A stretch of 64,000 bases of DNA from Dryococelus australis (taxonomy: Eukaryota > Arthropoda > Insecta > Phasmatodea > Phasmatidae), in the NCBI GenBank assembly GCA_029891345.1, contig CM056998.1:174788239-174852238 (forward strand). The letters run 5' to 3'. The notes below the pieces were generated by a model that saw only the letters and a program-made list of their open reading frames with translations, had not been told where the DNA came from and ran no database searches. Shown piece after piece: positions 1-12,409 of the stretch. How positions within the stretch are numbered: the first letter of the stretch is position 1; each line of letters opens with the position of its first letter. The position numbers were made by a program, and so were the translations under genes.

Positions 1-972
1 GAATTTATATTAATAAGCAGACATTTGTACGAACAAAGCGTTACCACAGAAGGATATCTGCAACCACCTTTGTCCAGAATTTACTATAAAATCAGTAACG
101 TTGAACACTGGATCCTTTTTTTTCTTAGTGTCAATTCAATGTTAAGTGACCTCTTGCAGAAAAAATCTGAAGATTTTTCAATGAAATATTATTTTATGTG
201 AATAAAAAGAAGTCTTCCAAATATAATGATATGACAGAAAATTATCTGTAACCTTTTACTGCAAGAAATTACAAAGACTGTAACATTGGATATGGCATAC
301 TTTTTTCGACCGTAAAATTCAAAGTTTGGCGGCCTCTTGCAAAAAATCTAAGAGTATTTCAACAAAATTTTAATTTATATTGTTAAGCACATGTCTTCCA
401 ATTAAAACGATACTACAGAAAGATGTTGCGTACTTTTTTATGCCATATATACTGATGCGTGACAGACTCGGCGGATTGTGTGCCCACATCCCTGGGTGAC
501 TAGTTTGACGCTAGGCTAGTCGCGTCTTCAGGAATGTAATATTGGCCTAGTAGGCTGCCGGCTTGGTATGAAGTCTGGCTCTGTAAATACCACTCTGCGT
601 GGTGTTGACTTCTGGTGCGGGACTGAGTTCAAGCGAGCGGGATGGTGCATCTGGCCCTGATGTGGTTTAGCTAGCGTAGGTCCCTCGGCCCTGGTTGCGC
701 TAGACTGGTGTGCGTGGTGTGTGTCCGAGTTACTGGGGTTCTCTACTATCGTGGTGCCACTAGGTGCTACCGGAGTTGAGTTGGACCCCTAGCCAAATAG
801 CATCTCGTGTATTACGGGATGATATCCTTACGCTTTAAGGGTGAGTGACTCGAACAGTGCTGTAGGAATGATGGATGATGCTGGTATGGTGAGTTATCAC
901 AGCAAAGCAGCTTGTTTTTCAGGACTCAGTAGTCCGAACCCGGTGGGAAGGATGCTAAGCCCTTGTGGATCT
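1..972. other. AT-rich flank, then GC-rich repeat-like sequence
   Basis: Bases 1-450 are AT-rich and contain a loosely repeated motif (GCAAGAAATT, CTTGCAAAAA and CTTCCAA variants recur about every 120-180 bp). From about 455 the composition switches to GC-rich text. It opens with GATGCGTGACA, which also occurs near the left end of the family C copy at 24.5 kb, so it is probably part of another LTR-like repeat. No gene seen. Confidence 0.4.
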
Positions 973-2235
973 TTAGAGATAGCCTTTGCCTTCTTTGCCT
1001 TCTTTTGAACACCACCCCTGCGGGTGTAAGGCATCAGGTTCCAGTCTAGGATCGGGCCTGCAGGAGTTAGGCAGTTGACTTGTAAGAGTCAAGTGTATGT
1101 GTGAATTGCTACCGCCAACCTCGTACCCCACTCTTGATTTCCCCCCCCCCCCCCCCCCCCCCCCCCCCATAGGTGTGGAAGTCTTAAGCTGCAAAGCTTT
1201 GGCTGCAAGGAATGCACTGTGTTGTCCCATTGGGGTGGTCTCCTCATTACCAGAGTGTAATCCCACTCGGCACCGCTAAGTATGCAATTGAGATGGAGTT
1301 CACCCCAGCCGGCAAGCCAATCCCACCTGGAGCGTACCTAGTACCGTGGCTCTACCGTTCCCTCTACCTGGGTGCAAGAAATGGGTGGCCAATAGTGGTG
1401 AGGTTAGTATCCCGAAGTCACTGGTCTCCCCAGGCTCGAAGAAGAAGTTCCCCTCCTCGAAACAGTTGCACGTGCGATGAGGCGGGTGCGACTTCAAGCC
1501 GGCAAGCCACTCTCCAGGGGACGGTATCCTAATGTCGTGGCTCTACCACTCACTGCACGGGGCAGAGAATGGGTGGCCTTCCAAGGATGTTTTGTTCTGT
1601 TGTTAGTGTGAGTTCGGAAAGAGCAAAACCCGGTTTTCTGCTGTCCCTGTCAGATCTGATGAGGATGAAGAGTAGGAGGTCCAAGTGATACTCAAGAAGT
1701 TAGACAAGATCAGAGATGGTGGAAGTACTACCTCCTATCCTCTCAGGCTTGGTGGAAAGTGCACACACTAGCATAAAACAGGCACACTTGCATGTGCGAT
1801 GAGAGCCCAGGAGAGGACAGGTCAAAACTGAAGCAGAACTGATCATCCGGAGGCTGGAGCTCTTTGCCTTATATACTCCTCGGCCATCCCTTCCTTCATT
1901 GGCGTAGGGCGTCTGGAGAGGGGGTTAGCAGCTGCAAGCCCAGTACCTAGATCCTTGCTGTGAGCGGCACAGTGGAGAGTTGTGGGATGTAGGCATCATA
2001 CTTGTGAAGGCATCCCGTGGCACACTGCTTTACTAGCCGCGGACCTTTTGCATGGTCCTGGTGGTTCACTAGGCATTATTGGGACGTCTATCCCGACTGT
2101 AGATACAATACAACATACTTGTAGGCGGTAGCGGTGACTCAACTCCGTTGACAACTGCTAGTGGTGTAGTTTGCACTGATGGGTAATACTCGTTTATTAA
2201 TGAGTATAAAAGACATCATGCATCAATTCGCTCCC
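973..2235 (-). repeat. LTR-like repeat, family A, copy 1
   Basis: This GC-rich block is homologous to 8218-9560 in the same orientation and to 41850-43180 in reverse. Read on the minus strand it has an AATAAA near 2195 and a TATATAAGG box near 1875, followed about 30 nt on by an initiator-like TCAGTTCTG. Further on are two copies of a shared module beginning TGGCTCTACC and ending GGGTGGCC. The layout resembles a long terminal repeat, but I could not fix the ends or find a target-site duplication. A run of 28 C lies inside (1141-1168). Confidence 0.5.
1141..1168. repeat. Poly-C homopolymer tract (28 bp)
   Basis: There are twenty-eight consecutive C. The family A copies have a short C run at the same place (8265-8270 on the same strand; 42797-42812 lies in the reverse copy), so this is expansion of a site inside the repeat. 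The exact length is uncertain in any assembly. Confidence 0.9.
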
Positions 2236-3458
2236 TCTCCTTATGCGACGTAGACTAATCAGGGCAGTGAGTAAAGAAGAGAGAAAATTCTTATGCGGGA
2301 ATGTGGAACTGTCCCCTCATAAACAATTTAATTCTCTCTTGCTGGGCTTCTGTAGTGATCCCAGCTCTGTGCTCGGTGCGCTCTTCTCTCATTACTCGAA
2401 TTACGTGCTGGCAGGCTGCACGAGGCAGGTGGCTGGCTTGGACGTATTCTTGCAGTGGCGGAGTCGGCTAGACAAAACTATCTCTCTCTGTGTCACGTAC
2501 TGGGCTTATCTTCCCTCTCTCTCTTCACAGCTGACTGGTGGGCTAGAAGCGGTGCGTGTCTTCTTGGAGTGTAAAGTGAGTGTCGTGAGGGGTATCCACC
2601 AGTGTTGGTGATAACGCGTGGCCTTCTTGATTATAGTGTGCAGACCTACATCTACAGCTGTAAGTAAGGCTTGGTTCCGTACAATATGGTTCTTACGAAC
2701 CTAAGAGAGCAAAACACACGGAATTAGTTATGAACCTTGGGGAGCAGATCGTTTTTTTTTTATGTAAAATTTATAAAAAAAATTATAGAATGATATATTT
2801 ACAAAAGACAAGTGTGCCCAAGACCCCACTTGCAAGGCGTGTATTCTAGCTATCTGCTGTGGCCGCCTGGTGCGTTAGAGTATTTAGGCCCTGCCTTCGG
2901 CCACCCTATCTTAACGTACAGCAGAACAAGTTGTAAAAAAAACTATGGAGTTTGCCAGCCGAGACCTTACGTCATCTTGTCTGCACACTAAGTTGGGATG
3001 CGAGTGTATTGGCAAAATGGGGAAACAAAAGACTTACTTCACCATCTTACATTGATACAGAGAAGAGAGACACAGAAAGCATTTGTTACACATAATGCAC
3101 TTGAATTCTTTGAAAAATTGAGACAAAAGATTTTCTTTTATTACCACGTTCTTGATGTCTTGTTAAACAGTCCTTTTGTGGTTTGACTTTAGCATGAACA
3201 GATATTTTGACATACACAAACATGCTTAGTTACAATTCTGATTGGCTGAATTTTGCACTGACCATAAAACAAAGATCATTTATACAAAACATAACTTGAA
3301 CATTATAACATCATTACTGAACTTGACTCTTATTATTTATTTACATACTTTACTTCTGAGAATTTTACGCCTCTTTCATTGCATTTATAGCGAACGTTAA
3401 CAAATATGTGCTAGTTTCATTAACTGTGACGCGTGCTCGATTAGACTGACTTAGCATG
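2236..3458. other. No clear gene; mixed repeat-derived sequence
   Basis: An open frame of 122 codons exists at 2243-2611 (+), but its composition is not gene-like and it resembles nothing I know. The rest is AT-rich, with scattered short open frames. I see no supported feature. Confidence 0.3.
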
Positions 3459-5180
3459 TTGGTCGAGGATTTTGCCCACTAGACCAAAAGCGGGGTAGTT
3501 TGGTTTAAATAGTTGACAAGAGGCGAGGGGTATTGGTTAGAACTTACTCACTCCTGCATCTGGGTACTGTAGTCAGGTAGGCACGGAAAATTTGGTCTAT
3601 TCCGGAGCTGAGGTTCCACAGGTGTGCTTCGTTAGACCAGAAGATGAGGTTATCCCAGCCTAGGTGCACTTCAGTACTGATCAGGAGTCCTTTGACAACA
3701 GGATGACAGGTAGGATGTATGCGAATACCCGGTGCGAAGACAATTACCAGAATCAGAGCAGGCACGTCTGCTTGACGTCTTAAGTTTGGCGGCGCGGTCC
3801 CGTTCCACCTGCCCCTCCTGTGTAGGACGTGGTAATGTAATCCACGGCTTGAGAGCAGAGTGAGCCAGATATTGTTCCCTGCGTTTTATACCACTCCTCT
3901 TCTCATTAGGCATATGGCAAACAGTTCTATAGTCTACACGATGCACAGGAAGGTTGACAGTGTAACCCAATAGTGACTTGCCGGCACGAGCTCGATAAGA
4001 TTCCCCACTGATGCCCCACAGTATGCGGGCTGATTAGGGACGTGGAGCTGCAGGGGCCACCAAGCCTCTACTGGTTGTGCGTTCGCACTAGGATGAACGG
4101 CAAAACTTCAAGGCCACGGTCACCGCGCACTGACTTAGTGCAAATGGTGAGAAGCAACCTGAGTCTGTCGTGCCTCCCGGTGTGAAGGTGTTTCTAGTGG
4201 TTGTGGCATCGCCGTTTCTCCCCCACGAGCACTGACTTAGTGCTAATGTGTGACTGGGAAGAAACAGGTAGCCGTCTAATATGTATGTCTTCTGACGTGC
4301 AGATACCTGAAAGGGATGCACAGTCAGGCTAACTGGATTTAACAAAACTCCCGGTTCCTGTCGGCAGTGCACGGCGTATTCTGTCTCCAACTGTTAATAC
4401 AAACAAATACCCTGGAAATAAAAAACAGAAAGGTGGAGAACAATAAGTGTTTATTGAATGTTCAATACACACTTGACCTGTACTACCTCCTACCAACTCG
4501 TGGAGTGCTGAAGGTAACTGCGATTTCAGGTGTAGGCGACCTGGTTCTAAGTAAAAAGGGAAAAGCTGGTTCTAGACATATACAAATTAGTTAAAGTTAA
4601 GCTGCTAAGTAAAAGGTGTCCTGAGGAGACAAACTGAAGTGAAGTTAAATAAATATGTGATTGTGTTCGCTGGTCATTGGGTTGACTGGTTGTCGACGTA
4701 CGTACTAAGTAGCAGCTGGGGCATACTTGAAATTAACAAGATTCTCTGAAGATCCCGAGCACTGACTTAGTGCTGTGGGAGGTCGCTAGAGAAGAATGCG
4801 TAAGAATGACTCCCAAACTCGCAGCGTCCTGACTTATATAGTGGATGCTTGTAGGCTGCCTGTGTGGGAGGTGTGGCGTCCTCCTGCCCTGGTTGGCATG
4901 GGAATACTTTAGTCAGCGTTTCTGCTTCATGCCTCATCGTTGGCGCTCGGCCTTACCCGAGGTCTGGGCAGCTTTTTGGCTCTCAGCGCAGCAGAAAAAA
5001 AAGGGGGGGATGGCATGCCTGCAGGGTTGCGTATCCTCCAGGTGAAGAGAATGTGCTCATAAGTTTCTGTTGCCTGTAGGGTAGGCAGCACGTCTCTCAC
5101 ATGTGTAGTGATGGAAGAGGTACTCTAGGCAATGAGTCATAATCGTATTAGATTAGATGGATAAGCGGCACGGGTCAACT
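3459..5180 (-). repeat. LTR-like repeat, family B, copy 1
   Basis: This block is homologous along its length to 38910-40252. On the minus strand it starts with TGACCCGTGCC and ends CGACCA, that is TG...CA as in an LTR. It has TATATAAG near 4835 and AATAAA near 4450. The part after the polyadenylation signal (about 3970-3460, minus) has coding character: residues such as HPVVKGLL, WDNL and FWSNE are kept in both copies and, diverged, at 6393-6560. This could be an LTR plus the start of a gag-like ORF. No clean target-site duplication was found. Three identical GCACTGACTTAGTGC hairpins lie inside. Confidence 0.5.
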
Positions 5181-5880
5181 GATAAACTTTGATAAAATTC
5201 AGACAGACTAATCATAGTTCTGTTGGTTATACTTCTCTGTTAACACAAGTCTATTTACCTTCATTGCTTTGCATAGTCTTTCAGATCTAGCTCCATTAAA
5301 GTTTAGAATTATTTACATTGTTCTCTTAACATCTCTATTCGTTAGTTGAAAACATTAATTTTTGGGATTTTCTATATATCCATTTTATAAATGCTATAAC
5401 ACAGTTAAGCACTGGCTAGACTTTTCACAGTTCAATTGTAATGACCTCGGCAGCTTTCTTTTCAACAGAGTATCAAATATTATTATTTACCCTAAGCTGT
5501 AGCAATACGAGCTAGAAACATCGGTTGAAATATTCAAAACAAGAGGCAAAGGCAAGGTTTCTTTAAGCGTTACACATATTTACACTTGTATTTATAACTT
5601 GAGAGATTATATACTAATTACTGAACAGACATTCGAATTGATTAGCCAACAGTATCGTAGAGAAAATTTTACTTTTGTGTTAGTACTTGGGCTTACTCAA
5701 GGCTATTAATGCCATTACTGATGCAGATCTCCATCCACAGGATCTCGTCTATCGTCACCCCTAGCTACTATAGGGCTTTTTTATTTTTTTCATAGCACTG
5801 CTATTTACTGCCCTGTCTGTGTACGTCGATGTACGCTTACACAATCTAGGAGGAGAGGAAAAAAGAAAAATGAGCCTAGC
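5181..5880. other. AT-rich spacer, nothing recognised
   Basis: Unique-looking AT-rich sequence with no open frame of note, no hairpin and no repeat I could match elsewhere in the window. Confidence 0.5.
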
Positions 5881-6392
5881 CCATCACTTACTCATTGTGG
5901 CGTATTGCACTGCAGGATGAGGCTTCCCTCGCTTCTTCTTGAGAGGTCTCCCCCACTTTCTCTGGGTGACGTGTGGTGGGGTAGGCCAGGCGAACTTTGC
6001 GGGCGGCCTCCAGGATGACACCCGGTACTGGTCTGGTAGGTTTGCTGAGGCTGCAGACATCAACGAGGCAAGAACTGCTGTGTGGGTTCGCCCTTGCCCG
6101 CAGTCCGGGACTGACCAGGCAGGCGATGAGGGCGTTGACGCGTGTACGGCTATTGACTGTGTGACATGGTCGTTGAGACTTGATGCGCTAGACCAAGTGG
6201 TGGTTATAGGTAGCTAATGGGAGGTGTTAGAAACCTGACTTACTCGGAAGGTCTTTGGTCATTTGGTAACGTGGATTAACTGGCTGAGTGAGACTGTTGT
6301 TACAGTTCTTGCCTTAAATTAATTTGTATTTCAAGTTCCAATCTGCTGAATCTTGACTCCAGAGGTTCAGGTTGGCTAGACCATATCTAGCT
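5881..6392. other. GC-rich repeat-derived sequence beside the gypsy remnant
   Basis: GC-rich text with a 92-codon open frame (5939-6217, +) that I do not recognise. Its composition matches the neighbouring LTR-like families, and it is probably an edge of the same element. Confidence 0.3.
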
Positions 6393-8215
6393 TTAGTCCG
6401 GTTGACTAAACCCCTCACTACCGGGTGATAGTAGGGACTGGTGCAGACGAGTCGTGGAAAATGAATATAAAGTACCACATGGACAGTCGAGACTGCCTGT
6501 AATCTCAGTGAGGCGGCGCAGTCCCGTTCCGCCTATCTTTCCTGCATAGGATGGGCCAAGGCCAGCCATATTTGGCTGGCCTTGGCATGAGGCGACACTG
6601 GCACCGTCAGGGGCAGGCCTTGGGATGGACCATCTTCTTTTGCCCCTCCAGCTGAAGTAGCTGTGTCTCCACATTCCGAAGCGGAGAACGCGTCCGCAGT
6701 CACGATTGCTTCCGTCTCAGTCCCAATAATTGGAGCGGATGGCGATTCCTCCAGGTACTGAGCGGCCACCGGCACAAGCTCAACGAGGGTCTTCATGATT
6801 GGTTCATTCAGGTGGAAGTTCTGAATTGACCGTCGCTGTTTGCCAGGGTGGTTGGGAACATTCCACCGGTTCTTCCTGGTGTGGCCGGGTGTTCCCCTTG
6901 AGGCTTCGTGATTGCGGTTTGTATCGATTCCAGGGAAAGTGGTCTTCTTTCCATGGCTTTTGACATGGTGCTCTGCATCTCTCCCCTTTCACAAATGGGG
7001 TTCGGCAGCGGCCGCAGTGGTAGTTTCTGCCAGTCTAGAGGGCTGCCCCATGATAACTCATTGGCGCTTGGGGTTCACCTCCTCCCTCGTGTCTCCATTT
7101 TACTCTTGAAGTCAGTGAGGGTAGATGGCAGCATACAACTTGCAGACCATGCTGTTTTTGGTGGCCCCGTAGGCCAAGCGGGTGGAAAACAGTTCGTTCC
7201 TTGGCTGGCTGTAGTTTGTGCTGTGGGCACCAGCTTCTCCATTGAACCCGTTGGTGGGCTCGTCCAATTCCACTGAGGCTTCAGAGGTTATTTCAGCTAT
7301 CTGCACTTCAGACTCAGTGCTCTCATGTGGGAAGGGCCGGATTTGTCCTCGCATTGCCTTGCGAATTCACCCCCAGAGGTCTTCCACCCAGTAGACGTCA
7401 CGCCAACTGAAGAGATTTGGACGGCTCGAGGTCTTGAGAGGACCACCTTATAGGAACCTTCCCACTTGCAGACGAGGCCTGCGCTAAACTGGTTACTAGA
7501 CTTACTGAGCGGATGGAGTTGCAGTATTTTCAGGATCTGCCTATATCAATGTTTGTGGTCATCCCCAATACTAAGGTGCAGAATTTTCTTTATATCCTGA
7601 TTTTTCCTCTCTGTGAGATTTGCTTGTGGGTGGTAAGGTGTGGTGGTCTACATCTCCACCCCCCATTCTTTGCATGTGGCGAGCCATTTCCGGCCTGTGA
7701 ACTGTGTTCCATTGTCTGTTAAAATGCATTGTGGTACTCCCACCTAGTGAAAATTTCGGCCTCGAATTTTTCAATGATGTAATGCATCTCCTGGATGAGA
7801 TGGGGAAGTGCTTCTACCCAGTGGGAAAATAGGTTGTTAACGACAAGCAGGTAACAGTTGCCGCGAGTTCTTCTTGGGTATGGGCCCATTGCGTCTAAGG
7901 GCATCAGGAATTGGCCATTGGGGTGGTACTGGGTATGCCTTTCCTCTGCAACATTTATCGCAGCTATCCATTTACTGACGGATGTCCCGGCTCATCCCGT
8001 CCCAGATATGTCTGGCTATATCTGCTTATTTTTCCGTGGTACCCAGGTGTGCAGCTTCCGGGTGATCGTGATAGTGATAACAGATATCCACGTGTAGGGC
8101 TTTAGGTACCCAGATCCACCATTTTGCCCCGGGTTGACCGTTGCAGGACCATACAACTTTGTTATGGATTTCAAAGCGTTTAGCGTGTGTTTTAAGTAAT
8201 CCCTGTATCCCCGGG
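6393..8215 (-). mobile_element. Ty3/gypsy pol remnant (integrase zinc finger, core and C-terminal part)
   Basis: Minus-strand frames give an integrase region in pieces. Near 8190-8000 lie the H2C2 zinc-binding segment with HDHPEAAHLG and the CDKC pair. Near 7904-7720 lies MGPYPRR...YLLVV...WVEALP, the first catalytic block. Near 7720-7600 lies a GTQFTG block followed by a YHPQAN-type segment. Below that, a diverged C-terminal region runs to about 7100. Several frameshifts and stops interrupt it, so it is dead. RT and RNase H are missing: the remnant abuts family A copy 2 at 8215. At 6393-6560 it contains the HPVVRGL-type peptide also seen in family B, which suggests that A, B and this pol come from one lineage. 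Confidence 0.75.
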
Positions 8216-8217
8216 TC

Positions 8218-9560
8218 AAGTGTAGGTGTGAATTGCTACAGCCAACTGTGCACCCGACTCTTGATTCCCCCACCATAGGTTTTGGAGTCTTGAACTGCAA
8301 AGCGTTGGCTGCAGGAACTGCAGGTTGTTGTCCGAATGGGTTTGGTCTCCTTTGCACCGGAGTGTAACCCCAATTGGCACCACTAAGTGTGTGATGAGAG
8401 GAATTCACCCCAGCCGGGAGCGTACCTATTTTGTCGTGGCTCTACCGTTCCCTCCACCTGGATACAAGGAATGGGTGGCCTTCCCATAGTGGTGAGGTGA
8501 GTGTCCCAAGGTCACTGGTCTCCCCAGGCTCAAAGAAGTTCCCCATCTCAGCACCATTGCGTGTGCAGTGAGGTGGGGGCGACTTCAAGCCGGCAAATCA
8601 CTTTCCAGGGGATGGTATCCTAATATCGTAGCTCTAGCATTCACTGCATGGGGCAAAGAATGGGTGGCCTTCCAAGCATGTTTTGTTCTGTTAGTGTGAA
8701 TTCAGAAAGAGCAAAACCTGGTCCCCTGCTGTCCCTGTCAGATCCAATGAGGGTGAAGAGGAGGAGATCGGAGTGATACTCAAGAAGTTAGGCAAAATCA
8801 ATGTTTATTTTGCAGTTTAGGAAAATAAGCAGAGATGGTGGAAGTACTACCTCCTATCCACTCAGGCGTGGCAGAAGGTACACACCCTAGCATAAAACAG
8901 GGGAAGGTGCCCTGTGCAAAGTTAAATGGAGTGGGCAATAACTGATGCATGCGAACTTAGTTTTCTCCTCTGGGTTCTATAAAGAACCAAACATGTATCA
9001 GTGTGAGGTGCTGATGACGCCGCTGGTGCTTCCTTTTGTAGACGGTTGGAGGGGATCTTCGGCCCCGTGAGGTAGCAGTGATGTGTTTAGAATTGATGCG
9101 GGCCTCTGCACCACTTAGGTGTGCAATGAAAGCTCAGGAGAGGACAGGTCAAGAACTGAAGCAGAAATGATCATCCGGAGGCCGGGAGCTCTTCACCTTA
9201 TATACCCGTAGGCCATCCCTTCCTTCATTGACATAGTGCATCTGGAGAGGGGGTTAGCAGGTGCAAGTCCAGTGCCTAGATCCTCTGTGCGAGCGGCACA
9301 GTGGAGAGTTATGGGATCTAGGCATCATATTTGTGGAGGCATCCCGCGGCACACTGCTGTACTAACCCCGGCCCACTTGCATGGTCGCTGTGACTCATCA
9401 GGCGAAATAATTTCCATTATTGGGACATCTATCCCGGCCTGGTTGCTACAACAAACTTGTAGGCGGTGGCAGTGATTCAACTCCGTTGACAATTGCTAGT
9501 GGTGTAGTTTGCACTGGTGAGTAGTAGCAGTTTATTAATAAGTATAAAAGACATAATGCG
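8218..9560 (-). repeat. LTR-like repeat, family A, copy 2
   Basis: This second family A copy is in the same orientation as 973-2235. On the minus strand it reads AATAAAC near 9530, then a TATATAAGG promoter box near 9200, then AATAAA near 8805, then the TGGCTCTACC / GGGTGGCC modules near 8440-8670. It directly abuts the integrase remnant at 8215. In minus-strand order the LTR-like unit precedes truncated pol, consistent with a 5' LTR whose gag and RT were deleted. Confidence 0.55.
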
Positions 9561-10170
9561 TCAATACAAATTACAAATCTCATTTTCGAGATACGTGATG
9601 ACAGACAGCTCTGGTGAACCCTGTACAGGGAGGGTGATTGGGGTGAAGAGAAAGTTAGAAGTGAGGAAGTGAGAATGTATCTGGCTCTTGTCACATGTTA
9701 TGGAGGCGGAGACGGCTGGCAACAAGGTGAGGAAAACTTGCTGTGGTTGCACGCCGCTTGTGATAAAACACCTGCTTCCACACGGCTGATGGCATTTCTA
9801 AGAAAAGCTCATTTTAACAAGTCAACAACAAACAGTAATCAAAACCCAAGAGAAATCCAAGATGCAATAATGCAAATAAAGTGAGAAGTCAAGTGAGAGT
9901 GAGCATGATGGCAAGACAAGCATGTGACAATAGTTGTTTTGCTCGCAGGCCTGAGTGGTTAGGGATGTGTGCAGTCAATAGGTTGATGTGTGTGGCGTTT
10001 TTTAGATTATTACTTAATGACTACGACTCATCAACCATCACATATTTTACGTAACCCGAGGAAGGGTCGAACCCAGAGTAATTCACAAGTGCCTACAGGA
10101 TCACTCCCAGCCTACTGAGTGATTGCAGACATTTGAATAATTCAAGCAACTCCATTTACAGGCGCCGGCA
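9561..10170. other. Unassigned; short open frame and B-box-like motif
   Basis: A 71-codon open frame at 9669-9884 (+) is unrecognised. GGGTCGAACCC at about 10065 looks like an RNA polymerase III B box, and GAGTGGTTAG about 110 bp before it like an A box. The spacing is too long for a tRNA; an old SINE is possible. Confidence 0.3.
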
Positions 10171-10177
10171 GAATTGC

Positions 10178-10915
10178 CCTTGTTGTGGAGAGTGATTATA
10201 GATACGTGACTGGGACGTTATGCAAGCGCAACGAGTCACACCAAACCTCCACCTGCCATGAGCAATCCGAGCGGCAAAAGCCGAGTGCCAGGCAGAGAGG
10301 GTTGCTACTCCTATCCCGGCCTCGCACTAAAGGGACATCACGAGGCAATGCCACACCTCCCACTCCAGTCCCAGCATGGACTGACCAGCGCACTATAAAT
10401 GCCAGTGCGCTGCTGAAGACGACAGTTATCTTTTCCAGTAACTCACCTCAACACCTCATGTGCTAGGGCACTCTACTAAAACTTAAACCCACTGCCCTCC
10501 AGAGGCTCTGCGTAATCTTCATGATGCTCTCCAACAGTAAGCTTGCAGACCTCTGTCCAACGTCTACTCCAGGAACAATACTTCCGTTGTCGTTCCTCCT
10601 GGTTGAATGACCACCACTACTTCTGGTAGTGGTAACTACACCCACTGCCCTTCTAGTAGTGGCCCCCCTAAGTCTCTTCTAGACACCCCAAGTTAGAGTA
10701 GCTGCGACTGAGTTGTTTTTATAGCAGTCAAGGTCATTCTATACCTAGGTCTCAGTCACCTGTATTACCGTAGGATACTCCCAACCATGTTTTGCTTAGT
10801 AGTAGATAGTACGTGTCACCTTGTTTATTACTATGTAATAAATACGTATTGTTCCTACCCGAGAGTTGTTTATTCAAGAAGTAATTTACTGCTGACCACT
10901 TGACATACTATCTGT
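10178..10915 (+). repeat. Possible solo LTR with TATA box and polyadenylation signal
   Basis: The block begins TGTTGTGGAG. It has TATAAATGC near 10390 with an initiator-like ACAGTT about 30 nt downstream, AATAAA at 10838-10843, and ends CACTTGACA. This order (U3, TATA, R, polyadenylation signal, U5) and TG...CA ends fit a solo LTR. No second copy in the window and no target-site duplication supports it. Confidence 0.35.
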
Positions 10916-12045
10916 GTATATGAAAAGGCCTGGTACTCTAACAGTAACCTGTAATCTTGATCCAGCGCACCTGACCTCGCGCAACCAAAACCACATGGAC
11001 CATGTTGCAGTTCAGGCTCTAGTAAAATATATGCATCAAGGTATTGCTCTATTGCTGGCAGTCAAGGAGGATGGTATCTAGTTTTATGTTATGCTTTCTA
11101 GTCAGTACAGCACTCTGCAACCAAAAAAATTAAAAAATTAATTTTCTTAAGATTTCCCTCAGACGTTTTTAGCAATCCCCACCCCCCTAATTTTTAAGCT
11201 TCCTCAAAAATTAGTTATAGAAACATGGGGTTAATTTAGAGATTTTCAACTATATTTGTGTGCCTCATTTTGTTGTACAAACAATTTATTACAAAGATGG
11301 ACAAACTTTGATGAACATTAAAAGCATTGTTAACAAAGGAGAATAATTTGAAATTTTAATGTGCTGGTGCAGTTTTGCTTAGGTAACTCTTTTTCAGCAA
11401 AAAATTATTACATTTTGGTCATAAGTGAAAAAAGAGGAGCAGATTCAGTGGTGTATGAGTATCACCATAAAAAAATACCTTGCTCCACTTGCAAGTTATT
11501 GCTTGATAGATTCTTACACATGTAATGTACTGATCATACCTAATTTATAAAATCATGGACAGTTATCTTATTTTCCTACCTGCTGTAATATTTGTTTGCT
11601 AGTTTAATGTTAATAAATTAAAGTAAAATAAGCATGATTGGAACAGTCACTATTTTATGTGCAGAATGACTGAATTCATATTGCGAGTTATTTTACATGG
11701 TAGTAAGTGTCCTTTGTTTGAGGCGTTTTAATAATTTTTGAGAGCTGGTTCAAGGATTGTTGTTCAAAGATCAGTGGCTGCATTGCCGTAGTAGCATTTC
11801 ATGCTTTGAGTTGGAGGTGATAAGGAAAACGAACTTACTTAATTAGTCACATAAGTACATAGAACCTTCGTCTTCATGTGTATTATTATTGTTAAATATA
11901 TACAATTTCAAGCTGTAAGTAAAATTTGCTAGTTAAACTAATGACTGAAAATATTTTTTATTTATATTTGATGTGTTGTGCATTGTCTAGTGTCAATTAT
12001 GCCTTTGCTGACATTCTGCATTGAGCTGGGTGTAATCTCCTTTAG
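10916..12045. other. ETFA intron, AT-rich, no feature
   Basis: AT-rich intronic sequence leading to the acceptor at 12045. No repeat or coding region recognised. Confidence 0.6.
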
Positions 12046-12261
12046 GCAATGCTATCCTGACACTGAAGTGCAAGGACCCAGTGAAAGTGGTGACAGTTCG
12101 AGGCACCAGTTTTGAGGCAGACCCCCTGGAGGGTGGCAGCACAAAAGTTGAGGCAGCCCCTGCAGGAGACTACGCCACTGATCTGTCTCATTTCATCAGC
12201 CAGGAGCTGAGCAAGAGCGATCGACCAGACCTGACTAGTGCCAAGGTGGTTATCAGTGGAG
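12046..12261 (+). CDS. ETFA: ETFA exon (middle part of electron transfer flavoprotein alpha)
   Basis: This exon encodes about 72 residues of the electron transfer flavoprotein alpha subunit. In the mitochondrial matrix this protein, with ETFB, passes electrons from acyl-CoA and other dehydrogenases to ETF-ubiquinone oxidoreductase. Seen: the translation carries the family segments VRGTSF, KSDRP and AKVVISGG in the expected order. The exon follows a CTTTAG acceptor, starts in phase 1 (completing a Gly before Asn) and ends at GGAG before GTGAGC. The residues match the end of the N-terminal domain and the start of the FAD-binding C-terminal domain. There is no real start codon here; upstream exons lie outside the window or were not found in the first 12 kb. 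The segment between VRGTSF and KSDRP is the variable part of the family. Confidence 0.96.
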
Positions 12262-12409
12262 GTGAGCTCATCTTTCTCATTGTCAAAGAGTCAGACTACC
12301 TAGTGGTGCCAACGATGTTACATTTTGAATGTACCATTATAGAAATATTATAGATTGAAATTGATGCACGACAGTCTAGGGTAGGTGACATGTGAATCTT
12401 GGTTACGTG

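Noticed and set aside
1097-1279. Open frames through the poly-C tract (poly-Gly/poly-Pro)
   Set aside because: They are produced by the 28-bp homopolymer and lie in an LTR-like repeat.
3459-5180. Complete LTR retrotransposon
   Set aside because: Only one LTR-like unit is visible and no target-site duplication was found at either side.
12081-12353. A 90-codon ORF starting at 12081 as a separate gene
   Set aside because: It is the ETFA exon read through its donor site; GTG 12081 is an internal Val codon and the true exon starts at 12046.
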